From a virus, in the IMG/VR virus record IMGVR_UViG_3300035665_003403, positions 62,001-126,000 of that record: a DNA stretch of 64,000 nucleotides, one strand, 5' to 3'. Of this stretch, positions 16,582 through 24,980 are shown piece by piece (positions within the stretch are counted from its first letter, which is position 1; each line of letters opens with the position of its first letter). The notes beneath the pieces were generated by a model, which ran no database searches, was not told the origin of the DNA, and saw only the letters and a program-made list of their open reading frames with translations. The position numbers were made by a program, and so were the translations under genes.

Positions 16582-17085
16582 ATGGGAATCTTAGATTTAT
16601 TAAAATTTGGTGACTTGGATACTTTGACTGAAAAACTCAAAGTGAAGTTCAAAGTTAAGAATGTTTCGAATAATCCGATACCCAAATACGAATCAAATGG
16701 TGCCTCAGGTTTTGATATTAGAGCATTCATTGATGAACCAATTGTGTTAGAACCACAATCTTATGGTACAATACCAACTGGATTATATTTTGATATACCA
16801 GCTAATTTTGAGTTGCAGCTTCGTCCTAGAAGTGGATTAGCATCTAAATTTGGGGTTACCGTATTAAATTCACCAGCAACTATCGATAGTGACTACATTG
16901 GCCAAGTAATGGTAATCCTGATTAATCATGGTAAAGAACCATTTACAATAAATTCTGGGGATAGAATTGCTCAAGGTGTATTTGCTCCATCACCAACCAA
17001 TATGTTTGATATCGTGTCAGTTAAAGAAATAAATAAAATAACTGATAGGGGTGAAAACGGATTAGGAAGCACTGGAATAAAATAA
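16582..17085 (+). CDS. dut: dUTP diphosphatase
   Basis: This 167-residue enzyme carries trimeric dUTPase motifs: ASGFDIRA (motif 1), RPRSGLA (2), TIDSDYIGQVMVILIN (3, uracil-binding region), GDRIAQGVF (4) and RGENGLGSTG (5, the P-loop-like tail). It hydrolyses dUTP to dUMP and diphosphate, keeping uracil out of DNA and feeding dTMP synthesis. About 20 extra N-terminal residues precede the core. It is co-transcribed with the HD-like gene. Confidence 0.95.
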   Translation: MGILDLLKFGDLDTLTEKLKVKFKVKNVSNNPIPKYESNGASGFDIRAFIDEPIVLEPQSYGTIPTGLYFDIPANFELQLRPRSGLASKFGVTVLNSPATIDSDYIGQVMVILINHGKEPFTINSGDRIAQGVFAPSPTNMFDIVSVKEINKITDRGENGLGSTGIK

Positions 17086-17087
17086 AT

Positions 17088-17118
17088 TTGTTTTTATTGA
17101 TTTAATTTCGTATTTTTG
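17088..17118 (+). promoter_or_regulatory. Early-type promoter (TTG-N20-TATTTTTG)
   Basis: TTG at 17088..17090, exactly 20 bases, then TATTTTTG at 17111..17118, a full TAnnTTTG match, 10 bases before the ATG at 17129. This is the best Bacteroidota-type promoter in the window. Confidence 0.65.
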
Positions 17119-17128
17119 TTAAAAAAAG

Positions 17129-17374
17129 ATGAATATGCTAACAATATTAACACCCGAAGTTATAGCCAAATTGAACTATTTGGTATTGGTTTCTTTAAAA
17201 GACGAGTTAAGTTTTCTATTATTGGATATAAGTGAACTCACAAACAATAATGATGAAATCGAAATCATTGAATACGAAGTAAACAGGAATTTAAACAATA
17301 TACTTGAAGGAATATCTAAATTTGAAAAACAACCAATAGAAAAAACTATTGTCGGTAATATTTGTTTAAATTAA
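17129..17374 (+). CDS. Uncharacterised small acidic protein
   Basis: This is an 81-residue, Leu/Ile/Glu-rich, probably all-helical protein (MNMLTILTPEVIAKLNYLVL). It has its own consensus promoter 10 bases upstream, pointing to early expression. Its last four bases overlap the convergent basic-protein gene. No family is recognised. Confidence 0.6.
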   Translation: MNMLTILTPEVIAKLNYLVLVSLKDELSFLLLDISELTNNNDEIEIIEYEVNRNLNNILEGISKFEKQPIEKTIVGNICLN

Positions 17375-17508
17375 CCTTGTCCATTATAACGTTTTTTGTA
17401 TAATGTTGCTTTTTTATTTTTAGAAGTTTTAGTTTTAGCGTGAACACCCTTATTTTTCTTTTGGGGTTTATCTTTCCTAATAACTGTAGTGTTTTTAACT
17501 GTTGCCAT
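17371..17508 (-). CDS. Small very basic protein (45 aa)
   Basis: Reading the minus strand from ATG 17508 gives MATVKNTTVIRKDKPQKKNK, then GVHAKTKTSKNKKATLYKKR and YNGQG, then stop. About a third of the residues are Lys or Arg. The 'GVHAKTKTSK...KRYNGQG' ending resembles a short basic protein widespread in Bacteroidota and their phages, of unknown function, possibly nucleic-acid binding. A late-type ATATTTATT box lies 12 bases upstream (17521..17529). It is antisense to its neighbours. Confidence 0.7.
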   Translation of the reverse strand: MATVKNTTVIRKDKPQKKNKGVHAKTKTSKNKKATLYKKRYNGQG

Positions 17509-17520
17509 AATAACTTTATT

Positions 17521-17529
17521 AATAAATAT
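17521..17529 (-). promoter_or_regulatory. Late-type promoter box (ATATTTATT)
   Basis: Minus-strand ATATTTATT 12 bases before the ATG at 17508 of the small basic protein gene. The role is inferred from recurrence of the motif. Confidence 0.5.
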
Positions 17530-17539
17530 AATCAAATCA

Positions 17540-17755
17540 ATGAAAACTAAAATAACTATAGATTTTGATAGTGAAAGAGATAATCAAATAATTTTAATGA
17601 AAGAACCCAGCGATGAAAAACCAGATTTGGTTGCTGACATTATTGGCACATGTGCTGCGTTATGTGAGCTAATTGATTATGGTTCCACAAATAAAATAGT
17701 AGATAAAGAGGGTTCAATATTAGCTGCTATCAAAAGTCTTAACCAATTAAGATAA
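17540..17755 (+). CDS. Uncharacterised small protein
   Basis: The ATG at 17540 (MKTKITIDFDSERDNQIILM) gives 71 residues and is preferred to an upstream in-frame codon at 17489 that would overlap the antisense gene. The N-terminal strand and following helices look like a small alpha/beta protein. Its stop overlaps the ATG of the 2H phosphoesterase gene, so they are coupled. Confidence 0.6.
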   Translation: MKTKITIDFDSERDNQIILMKEPSDEKPDLVADIIGTCAALCELIDYGSTNKIVDKEGSILAAIKSLNQLR

Positions 17756-18315
17756 TGTTTAAAAAAATAATAAAAGAAAAGTTAAATTCATTTTTAATGG
17801 AAGGTCATAAACGAGAATTTGGTTGTGTCATGCTAGATATTGATGTTGATAAAACCAAATGGAATAAATTAATTGAATCAATTGATGAATCTGATTTATA
17901 TGAGGGTGAATCAAAAAAAGATAAGGGTGAATTTGGTGTTGAAAAACAACAACATATAACTATATTATTTGGGCTGCATTCCTCAGTAAAGGATTCTGAA
18001 GTCAATGAAATATTGGATAAGATTGAAACAATTGATTTTGATTTAACGAAGATTTCTATATTTGAAACAGATGAATTTGATGTTTTAAAATATGACGTTG
18101 TTAGTTCAGATTTGAAAAAATGGAATAAAGAATTATCTAAATTAGATAACACAAATGAATTTGATTACCACCCACATGCAACTATAGCTTATTTAAAAAA
18201 GGGAAGTGGTAAAAAATATATTCAGACTTTAAAAATGGAAGCCAAACCAGAAAGATTACACTACAGTAAAACAGATGGTACCGATAAATTTTACCCAATA
18301 AAAAAACATGAATAA
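17755..18315 (+). CDS. 2H phosphoesterase (2'-5' RNA ligase/cyclic phosphodiesterase fold), candidate anti-CBASS enzyme
   Basis: This is a 186-residue protein with the two signature HxT motifs: HIT at residues 67-69 in QQHITILFGLH and HAT at 141-143 in YHPHATIAYLKKG, at normal spacing. 2H enzymes act on 2',3' or 2',5' phosphodiester bonds in RNA or cyclic nucleotides. Phage members include T4 Acb1, which degrades CBASS cyclic oligonucleotide signals; others repair RNA. The sequence alone does not separate these. It sits among small early-type genes and overlaps the thioesterase gene by eight bases. Confidence 0.85.
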   Translation: MFKKIIKEKLNSFLMEGHKREFGCVMLDIDVDKTKWNKLIESIDESDLYEGESKKDKGEFGVEKQQHITILFGLHSSVKDSEVNEILDKIETIDFDLTKISIFETDEFDVLKYDVVSSDLKKWNKELSKLDNTNEFDYHPHATIAYLKKGSGKKYIQTLKMEAKPERLHYSKTDGTDKFYPIKKHE

Positions 18316-18712
18316 AGAAACTGCAACACATAGCTTCACTGTATTTCCAAATGATTTAAATTATTTTGGGACACTATATGGTGGTACACTTATGTCACAC
18401 ATGGATTTAGCAGGTGTTCAAGTTGTTAGACGAGCAACTTATGGTACTGGTGCTGATGGTTGTGTAACTGCATCAGTGGATAAGATTGACTTTCATAGAC
18501 CAGCATTCTTAGGTGATTTAATTGTGTTGGTTGCCACCATAAAAACAATTGGTAAGTCATCTATCCAAGTACAAATTAAGGTTACTAGAGAAAGTACAAT
18601 TGGTGAAACAGAAGAGATTTGTACAGCCAACTTTACTTTTGTAACAATGAAAGATAAAAAACCATTTAAACATAATTTAACATTTGAAAAATTAACCAAT
18701 GGAGAACTTTGA
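18308..18712 (+). CDS. Acyl-CoA thioesterase, hotdog fold (YciA/BACH type)
   Basis: This is a 134-residue single-hotdog protein with NDLNYFGTLYGGTLMSHMDL in the first helix region and TASVDKIDFHRPAFLGDLI, which match the acyl-CoA hydrolase pattern (N and G before the long helix, Asp in MDLAG, 'FxxPxxxGD'). It would hydrolyse acyl-CoA to fatty acid and CoA in the cytoplasm, probably as a hexamer. Such enzymes are uncommon in phages; a role in redirecting host lipid metabolism is inference. Confidence 0.85.
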   Translation: MNKETATHSFTVFPNDLNYFGTLYGGTLMSHMDLAGVQVVRRATYGTGADGCVTASVDKIDFHRPAFLGDLIVLVATIKTIGKSSIQVQIKVTRESTIGETEEICTANFTFVTMKDKKPFKHNLTFEKLTNGEL

Positions 18713-18872
18713 AAGGAAAACATTTGAAGAGTTATATGAAAACTATATTCATGACAGAACTTATTTCACTCCAACAATGGATGATATAATTAAATTAAAT
18801 ATTGTTTTTGAAAACATAGACAAATTCACAGTACAACAAATATCAGATTTTTTTGAATCAAATGGAAAATAA
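18699..18872 (+). CDS. Small acidic protein (57 aa)
   Basis: ATG at 18699 gives MENFERKTFEELYENYIHDR and ends in FFESNGK, 57 residues. It overlaps the thioesterase stop by 14 bases and the SET-domain gene start by 11, filling the only gap in this operon. Unknown function; mostly helical and acidic. Confidence 0.6.
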   Translation: MENFERKTFEELYENYIHDRTYFTPTMDDIIKLNIVFENIDKFTVQQISDFFESNGK

Positions 18873-19170
18873 ATATTACAAACCACTTCCTAGTTATTTG
18901 ACAATAAAACCATCCCCAATTGAAGGGTTAGGTTTATTTGCAACAGAATTTATACCAAACGGTAAAGTTTTCGGGATAACCCATGTCAAAGATAAAAGAT
19001 TTCCAGATGGATATATTAGGACAGCCTTAGGGTCGTTTTTTAATCATAGTGAAAACCCCAATTGTAAATTAATTCATACTAGAGATTTTATCCTTATAGA
19101 ATCAATAATGGATATTCAACCATCTGAGGAAATTACTGCTCTATATTCTTTATACGACCCAACTAAATAA
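18862..19170 (+). CDS. SET-domain protein (lysine methyltransferase fold)
   Basis: From the ATG at 18862 (a TTG at 18853 is possible) this gives 102 residues: IKPSPIEGLGLFATEFIPNG at the N-terminus, FFNHSENPNCKL in the middle and EEITALYSLY at the C-terminus. These match the SET core (GxG, NHSxxPN, ELxxxY). SET enzymes transfer methyl from S-adenosylmethionine to lysines. It is minimal, lacking pre- and post-SET modules, like viral SET proteins. The target (host ribosome, RNA polymerase or a phage protein) cannot be told. Confidence 0.85.
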   Translation: MENKYYKPLPSYLTIKPSPIEGLGLFATEFIPNGKVFGITHVKDKRFPDGYIRTALGSFFNHSENPNCKLIHTRDFILIESIMDIQPSEEITALYSLYDPTK

Positions 19171-19173
19171 TTA

Positions 19174-19491
19174 ATGGAAATACAAGACATTATGAAAACC
19201 TTGGCAAAGAAATGGATTTCAACAACGATGGAGTATAATAAAACACAAGATTTGTGTTATGTTGATTTACAAACAATGGCAAAAAGCCACTTATATTTGT
19301 ATGAGGATGGTACGTTGCATGGTAGATACGACTATCAGAAAAAAATAGATTTAAGTAAGAGTGAAGATGAAATAATAACAGAACTATGTAATGAGTTCAA
19401 TAATGCATTACATGGTAGAAATTACTGTCAAGAAGCGTGGGCTGAGCTATGCCGTTCAAAAGGGGTGGTTCTTAAAATGTACGGAATGTAA
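19174..19491 (+). CDS. Uncharacterised phage protein
   Basis: This is a 105-residue protein (MEIQDIMKTLAKKWISTTME) with YLYEDGTLHGRYDYQKKIDL in the middle and NALHGRNYCQEAWAELCRSK near the end. It sits three bases after the SET-domain gene, the last of that operon. No domain recognised. Confidence 0.6.
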   Translation: MEIQDIMKTLAKKWISTTMEYNKTQDLCYVDLQTMAKSHLYLYEDGTLHGRYDYQKKIDLSKSEDEIITELCNEFNNALHGRNYCQEAWAELCRSKGVVLKMYGM

Positions 19492-19502
19492 CATTAATTT
19501 TA

Positions 19503-19533
19503 TTGACTTATTTAATTAAAATGATTACATTTA
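19503..19533 (+). promoter_or_regulatory. Early-type promoter (TTG-N20-TACATTTA)
   Basis: TTG (19503..19505), 20 bases, TACATTTA (19526..19533), 15 bases before the ATG at 19549. The segment is nearly identical to the promoter at 53404..53434 on the other strand, sharing TTGACTTATT and AAAATGATTACATTTAA. Confidence 0.65.
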
Positions 19534-19548
19534 ACCAAATCAAAAAGT

Positions 19549-20640
19549 ATGATAAGCATTATATGTTCAACACAATATCCATTAGATGGGTTTAAAGAAG
19601 AAATAATAAAATCCTCTGGATTAAAAGATAAGGTAGAGTTCCTGGAATACATAAACAATGATGAATTTTCTTTGACTGAGATATATAATCGTGGTCTAAA
19701 AGAATCTAAGTATGATATCTGTGTGTTCTTGCATAATGATATCATCATGAATTCATCATCATGGGCTGGTAAGCTTCTAAAGCATTTTGAAAGAAACCCA
19801 GACTACGGAATCATTGGTGTAGCTGGAACTAAATACATGGCCCCAAGTGGTATGTGGTGGGAAGACACTAGAAAGATGTATGGAAGGGTTGGTCATATGC
19901 ATGAGGGTAAGACCTGGATTTCTAAATACAGTGATGATTTAGGGTCTTCAATTGAAGAGGTGTTGGTTGTTGATGGTGTATTCTTTGCTGTTCACAAAAA
20001 TAGAATCAAAAAAAACTTTGATGAATCATTCAAAGGGTTTCACTTTTATGATGTTGATTTTTCTTTCTCAAATTATTTAGCTGGTGTTAAGGTTGGTGTT
20101 ATTACCAACATTCGATTAACTCATAAGTCAATTGGTATGACCAATGAAAAATGGGATAAAAATAAAGCTCAGTTTGTTGATAAGTTCAACGATGAATTAC
20201 CCAAGTCAATCAAAAGAGTTCTGCGTAAGAATGAAAAACTAAAAGTCATCTTAGCTGTTCCATCAGAAAATACCGATAACGATTATTATCTATCATTAAT
20301 CAAGGCATATAAGAATGAATTATCATTTACAGCATATGGTCAGTTATCAACTGAATTGAGAAATGTGTGTAACAAGAATGGTATTAAGATTTATGATATA
20401 AAAGAACCACCTAATTTCAAAATGGGTGATGGTCAATGGGTTTTGAATACCGCTAATGGCCCTATTACTTCAGTAGTTAACACACTTTATAAAGTAAATG
20501 ATATGAGATATGATATCATACATATGAGTGATGAACTTCTTAAAGAACATGTTAATAAGTTATATCCAACAACACCAATTATAAGTGGTAAATTACCTAT
20601 CGAAGTAATCAAAGATGAATATTGTGAAGTTATTGAATAA
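19549..20640 (+). CDS. Glycosyltransferase, GT-A fold (StrF-like) with C-terminal extension
   Basis: This is a 363-residue protein starting MISIICSTQYPLDGFKEEII. The N-terminal 230 residues have YDICVFLHNDIIMNSSSWAG, GIIGVAGTKYMAPSGMWWED and GFHFYDVDFSF, the pattern of the StrF-type GT2-like family; the HND takes the place of the usual DxD. The last 120 residues form a separate alpha/beta region (LKVILAVPSENTDNDYYLSL). It opens the glycan cluster behind an early-type promoter. Donor and acceptor are unknown. Confidence 0.8.
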   Translation: MISIICSTQYPLDGFKEEIIKSSGLKDKVEFLEYINNDEFSLTEIYNRGLKESKYDICVFLHNDIIMNSSSWAGKLLKHFERNPDYGIIGVAGTKYMAPSGMWWEDTRKMYGRVGHMHEGKTWISKYSDDLGSSIEEVLVVDGVFFAVHKNRIKKNFDESFKGFHFYDVDFSFSNYLAGVKVGVITNIRLTHKSIGMTNEKWDKNKAQFVDKFNDELPKSIKRVLRKNEKLKVILAVPSENTDNDYYLSLIKAYKNELSFTAYGQLSTELRNVCNKNGIKIYDIKEPPNFKMGDGQWVLNTANGPITSVVNTLYKVNDMRYDIIHMSDELLKEHVNKLYPTTPIISGKLPIEVIKDEYCEVIE

Positions 20641-20644
20641 ATTT

Positions 20645-21433
20645 ATGAGTTGGATTAAAAATAAAATATTTGGTTTGATGTTAGCCACAGCTAATGTTGA
20701 AAAAAAAACATTTTCACAAAATGTTGCATCAGTGGAACCAGAATCAACTCAAGAGGTTGGTAAGAATCAAATAAATGTCATAAACTCTTTGATGAATTCG
20801 GAAATAACTGAAGAAGTTAAGGATTTACGATGGAGATTTTATAAGACTGTTGGTGCCCAAATAAATTATGATTTAGGTAAAGTAGATTTAGGTAAGATTA
20901 AAGTAGATTCGTTTGACCCATATCCATTGGAGTTATTAATAAACGTTAAAACTTTATCAGATAAAGTTGGTGATGAATTTCCAACAGAAAATCTTAGTAA
21001 TCAAGAATTTAATAAAGGGTTGAATGTTGATTCGAATATTAATATCACCTATAATTCCATACCTAAATTTGATTTGACTAATTTTGTTAAAAAAATAATG
21101 GTAAGAAGAATTCATGATAAGTCTAAATTGATTGAATTACATATCCCAAAAGAAGGTAGGTCGGAAAATAGAACGACAAATTTCCTTATGAGTGAACTTA
21201 AAAAGTTAACAGAAAACCCTAGGTTCAGCAACATAACAGATGTTTCTAGTATTGAAGCTTTATTGGATATAAGATTCTTAGAAATGAAAATCGTCAAGTT
21301 TGATAAAATAGTTGAATTCAATGGTAATTTCGTTATAAAATTCATAGGAAGTATAAGTAAAGATGAGTCTATTGTTGAAAAATACAAGCAGATTGAATTG
21401 GAAGAAAGATATAATAATAAAGAGGCTAGATGA
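20645..21433 (+). CDS. Uncharacterised protein in glycan cluster
   Basis: ATG 20645 (MSWIKNKIFGLMLATANVEK), just after the preceding stop, gives 262 residues; ATG 20615 inside that gene is the alternative. The body includes INVINSLMNSEITEEVKDLR WRFYKTV-like and KLIELHIPKEGRSENRTTNF segments. The amphipathic N-terminus resembles that of 33963..34493, so both may be peripheral or bridging proteins of glycosyltransferase sets. No catalytic motif seen. Confidence 0.6.
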   Translation: MSWIKNKIFGLMLATANVEKKTFSQNVASVEPESTQEVGKNQINVINSLMNSEITEEVKDLRWRFYKTVGAQINYDLGKVDLGKIKVDSFDPYPLELLINVKTLSDKVGDEFPTENLSNQEFNKGLNVDSNINITYNSIPKFDLTNFVKKIMVRRIHDKSKLIELHIPKEGRSENRTTNFLMSELKKLTENPRFSNITDVSSIEALLDIRFLEMKIVKFDKIVEFNGNFVIKFIGSISKDESIVEKYKQIELEERYNNKEAR

Positions 21434-22218
21434 GCAAGATAAAGATTTTAACTGGTTGGTCAAATAAGGGTGGGTCAACAACCGCATTTATTAGATTAAC
21501 AAATGCGTTAAATAAGCATGGGTTAGATGTTACATTATATGGTCCACACGATTACCATTTAGATAAATGTAAGTCAGATATTCTAAATAATTTTATTGCT
21601 GAACCAGATGATATTGTTATAGTTCACTTTTTAAGATTACCAGAAAGACCCAAGGTTAAAAAAGTAATCTTAGCGTGTCATGAAAAAGATTTATTCAAGG
21701 TTGGTGAAATTAGACAATTTTGGGATGTTGTAGTATTTTTAAATGAAAGACATAGAGAATACCATAAATCTTATACTAATAAGTTCACAATCATTCCTAA
21801 TTTAAAAGAAGTTATTCCAGTTAAATTAAGAGATGAAGATGGTGATTATATTGCTGGGATAATAGGGTCTTTTGATGAAAACAAACAAACTCATGTATCA
21901 ATACAACGAGCATTACATGATGGTTGTGATAAGGTTTATTTGTTTGGTGACCCAAACACTGAATATTTTAATTCAAAGATAAAACCCTTATTAAGTGATA
22001 AGGTTATTTTGAAAGGGTTTATGGAAAGCAAAGAAGATATGTATTCTTTGATAGATTGTGTTTATCATTCATCATTAAGTGAAGTTGCTTGTTTAGTCAA
22101 AGATGAATGTGAAGCCTTGGATATCCCATTTAATGGTAATCAAGCAACCTCCACCCCAGTTAGTCAACTATCAAATGATGAAGTAATAAATTTATGGGTT
22201 AAACTATTTGAATCATGA
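21430..22218 (+). CDS. Glycosyltransferase, GT-B-like
   Basis: This is a 262-residue protein. MSKIKILTGWSNKGGSTTAF with the glycine-rich GGST loop, then IVIVHFLRLPERPKVKKVIL and IAGIIGSFDENKQTHVSIQR, resemble the two Rossmann-like halves of GT4-type enzymes, but it is shorter than typical ones (350-400). It overlaps both neighbours by four bases (ATGA), so the cluster is translationally coupled. Activity is uncertain. Confidence 0.65.
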   Translation: MSKIKILTGWSNKGGSTTAFIRLTNALNKHGLDVTLYGPHDYHLDKCKSDILNNFIAEPDDIVIVHFLRLPERPKVKKVILACHEKDLFKVGEIRQFWDVVVFLNERHREYHKSYTNKFTIIPNLKEVIPVKLRDEDGDYIAGIIGSFDENKQTHVSIQRALHDGCDKVYLFGDPNTEYFNSKIKPLLSDKVILKGFMESKEDMYSLIDCVYHSSLSEVACLVKDECEALDIPFNGNQATSTPVSQLSNDEVINLWVKLFES

Positions 22219-22712
22219 TAATAGGTGGTGGTGATATAGCTAAAGTATTAGTTGATAGAAATGACTTGACATTTTTTGCGTCTGGAGTTTCAAATAGTAA
22301 GTGTATTGATGATAATGAATTTATTAGAGAGGTAAATTTATTATTGGACGTTAAATGTAAACACTTAGTTTATTTTTCAACATTATCTATCTACGACAAA
22401 GATACTCCTTATACTAATCATAAATTATTTATGGAAGATTTGGTGAGACAATTTGATACATATACGATAATAAGACTCGGTAATATTACTTGGGGAGATA
22501 ACCCAAACACGATAATAAATTATTTTAAAAATAACGAGTGTACCGAATTAAAAAATGAGTACAAGTATCTTTGTTCATTAGATGAATTTAAATATTGGAT
22601 TTCAAAAATACCAAAATTTTCAACAGAAATGAATATAACAGGTAGTAGAATTCATACCTATGATTTATACCAACAAATAAAAACAAATTCGCCACGATGG
22701 TTAAACCAATAG
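22215..22712 (+). CDS. Minimal NAD(P)-binding SDR-like protein
   Basis: This is a 165-residue protein. It starts MIIGGGDIAKVL, a Rossmann nucleotide loop, and later has LVYFSTLSIYDKDTPYTNHK, with Ser followed by YxxxK as in extended SDR epimerases/dehydratases. It is about half the length of a normal sugar-nucleotide epimerase, so most of the substrate domain is missing. It may still process a nucleotide sugar for the neighbouring glycosyltransferases, or be a reduced relic. Confidence 0.65.
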   Translation: MIIGGGDIAKVLVDRNDLTFFASGVSNSKCIDDNEFIREVNLLLDVKCKHLVYFSTLSIYDKDTPYTNHKLFMEDLVRQFDTYTIIRLGNITWGDNPNTIINYFKNNECTELKNEYKYLCSLDEFKYWISKIPKFSTEMNITGSRIHTYDLYQQIKTNSPRWLNQ

Positions 22713-23440
22713 TTCATGCATTCTTTCTTTGTTATAATGAAGAAAATATATTACCACACTTAATAAAACACTATTCTTCATTCTGTGAAAAAATAGTCAT
22801 ACTAGATAATAACTCAACAGACAATAGTGTTGCAATAGCTGAGTCATTCGTTAATACTGAAGTTATTCCTTTTTCATCAAACAATGAATTTCATGATGGT
22901 ATCCATATTAATTTAAAAAATAACGTTTGGCGTTCAAGTGTAGGTGAGGCTGATTTTGTTATATTAGGTGATGCTGATGAGTTTTTATACCATGAAAATA
23001 TGGTTGATTTTTTAATTGAAGCTAAAAAAAATGGTATATCATTTTTCATACCAGAAGGTTACCACATGGTTGCTGATTTGGAGTTAGATTTAAAAAAAGA
23101 TGATAACATTTTAGATTTAATAAAATATGGTGTTAGAACACAAGTCCTAGATAAACCAATGATGTTTGATTGCAATAAGATAACAAACATAAATTATGGT
23201 TTTGGTTGTCACTCAGCTAACCCAGAGGGTAATATCCTAGTCTTACAAGACCCAAAACTAAAAATGTTACATTATAAATTTATTGGTATTAAGGATTACA
23301 TCTATAAAAATCAAATAAGACGTGAAAGATTGAGTCAATTTAATAAAAAAAACAATTTCGGTACTTATTATTTATTTGATGATAATGAACATACTATTGA
23401 CTATAAAAGATATTTTGATAAAAGAAGTAAAGTAATATGA
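22697..23440 (+). CDS. Glycosyltransferase family 2-like
   Basis: This is a 247-residue GT-A protein. HAFFLCYNEENILPHLIKHY and IVILDNNSTDNSVAIAESFV form the nucleotide-sugar side, and FVILGDADEFLY gives the metal-binding DxD. The overall form is that of GT2/GT92-like enzymes acting on surface glycans. It overlaps the SDR-like gene by 16 bases. Confidence 0.85.
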   Translation: MVKPIVHAFFLCYNEENILPHLIKHYSSFCEKIVILDNNSTDNSVAIAESFVNTEVIPFSSNNEFHDGIHINLKNNVWRSSVGEADFVILGDADEFLYHENMVDFLIEAKKNGISFFIPEGYHMVADLELDLKKDDNILDLIKYGVRTQVLDKPMMFDCNKITNINYGFGCHSANPEGNILVLQDPKLKMLHYKFIGIKDYIYKNQIRRERLSQFNKKNNFGTYYLFDDNEHTIDYKRYFDKRSKVI

Positions 23441-24165
23441 AACTAATAATATTAACTGGTTTTTATAACGCAGAAAACTATATTGAAAGATGCTTAGCAT
23501 CGATAATGGCTCAATCACATTCCGATTTCACCTGCTACATAACTCACGATTTATCAACAGATAATTCTGTTAATTTGGTTAAAGAAATGATTGAAGGTGA
23601 TGATAGATTCATATTGGTACCCGATAACGATAAAAAATTATATCAAGCTGGTAATTTTGATACCGTTATTAGAAATAACCCAAACATTGATGATAATGAT
23701 GTTATTATTGAAGTGGATGGTGATGATGTATTACCACATTCAAATGTATTTTCGTATTTACATGATGTTTATCTAAACGATAATATTTGGATTACAAATG
23801 GTTCATTTAAGTACACCAATGGACAACCAGGGTTCTCTTCAAAACAAGTTATAGATGATAAATTAAGGTATGCTGAAATGACTTGTTCACATATTAGAAC
23901 CTGGCGAGCTTTTTTATGGAGAGCAATCAAAGAAGAAGACTTAAAAGATGAAAATGGTGATTATTGGCAATGGAGTGGTGATTTATGTTTCATGTTTCCT
24001 ATGTTAGAAATGGCCACTGATGAACACTATAGGTTTATTGATGAAACACTTTACCTATATAATGGTGATAACCCAATAAACGAACATAAAGTTGATATTG
24101 GTATGGTAATCAACCACGCTGAACGAATAAGAGCTAAAAACCCATACCAAAAATTAATTAGATGA
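23437..24165 (+). CDS. Glycosyltransferase family 2
   Basis: This is a 242-residue classical GT2 protein: MKLIILTGFYNAENYIERCL ASI, CYITHDLSTDNSVNLVKEMI and IIEVDGDDVLPH (DGDD metal site). TCSHIRTWRAFLW and WSGDLCFMFPMLEMA correspond to the acceptor side (the ED/QxxRW-like region). It lies in a chain of four-base overlaps with its neighbours. Confidence 0.9.
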   Translation: MKLIILTGFYNAENYIERCLASIMAQSHSDFTCYITHDLSTDNSVNLVKEMIEGDDRFILVPDNDKKLYQAGNFDTVIRNNPNIDDNDVIIEVDGDDVLPHSNVFSYLHDVYLNDNIWITNGSFKYTNGQPGFSSKQVIDDKLRYAEMTCSHIRTWRAFLWRAIKEEDLKDENGDYWQWSGDLCFMFPMLEMATDEHYRFIDETLYLYNGDNPINEHKVDIGMVINHAERIRAKNPYQKLIR

Positions 24166-24929
24166 TATCATGTGAACTACAGGGTGGCTTATCTAATCAA
24201 TTATTTCAAATAGCCACAACACATGCGTTAGCTGAAACTAATAATGACATTGCTGGATTTGATTTAAACGCATGTTACACCCCAAATCAAGGTAACCCAT
24301 CAAAAAACTACACCAACAGCATCTTAAGTAAGATTAATCATGTTGACAACCCATATTATAGGGTAGCTTATAATGAACCATATTTTTCGTACAATGAAAT
24401 ACCATATGTTACTGACTTAAAACTACGTGGTTATTTTCAATCGTATAAATATTTCAAAGATATTGACGTGCATGATTTATTCCCATTCGATTTAGATACA
24501 AAGAATAAAATATTCAATTACTTAGAAAATAATTTTGGGGTTAACCCAGTAACTTCAGTTCATGTTAGAAGAGGTGATTACTTAAAAAATCCAGATTTTC
24601 ACACTAATTTACCTATAGAATATTATAAAGAAGCTATGGATATTATTGGTGATAGTTTCTTTATTTTCGTATCTGATGACATAAATTGGGTTAAAGAAAA
24701 CTTTGTTGGTGATAATATATTTTACTCACCATTTAATACTGATGTTGAAGACTTATTTCTAATGAGTCAATGTGATAACAATATAATTGCCAACAGTAGC
24801 TTTAGTTGGTGGGGTGCTTATTTAAATAAAAATATTGGCAATAAAGTCGTTTCACCAAAGAATTGGTTTGGTAAATTAGGACCAAAAGATACTCAAGATT
24901 TGATTCCAGATAATTGGATAACGATTTAA
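24162..24929 (+). CDS. GT11 alpha-1,2-fucosyltransferase-like enzyme
   Basis: This is a 255-residue protein with the GT11 motifs LQGGLSNQLFQIATTHALA at the N-terminus, HVRRGDYLKN in the middle (HxRRxDY, GDP-fucose binding) and NSSFSWWGAYLN near the C-terminus. It probably transfers fucose or a related 6-deoxyhexose from GDP-sugar. No GDP-fucose synthesis genes are in the window, so the donor may come from the host. Confidence 0.92.
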   Translation: MISCELQGGLSNQLFQIATTHALAETNNDIAGFDLNACYTPNQGNPSKNYTNSILSKINHVDNPYYRVAYNEPYFSYNEIPYVTDLKLRGYFQSYKYFKDIDVHDLFPFDLDTKNKIFNYLENNFGVNPVTSVHVRRGDYLKNPDFHTNLPIEYYKEAMDIIGDSFFIFVSDDINWVKENFVGDNIFYSPFNTDVEDLFLMSQCDNNIIANSSFSWWGAYLNKNIGNKVVSPKNWFGKLGPKDTQDLIPDNWITI

Positions 24930-24980
24930 ATATTTACTTATTAAATTTTATTTAGTAAATTTATTTAAAACTAACAAATT

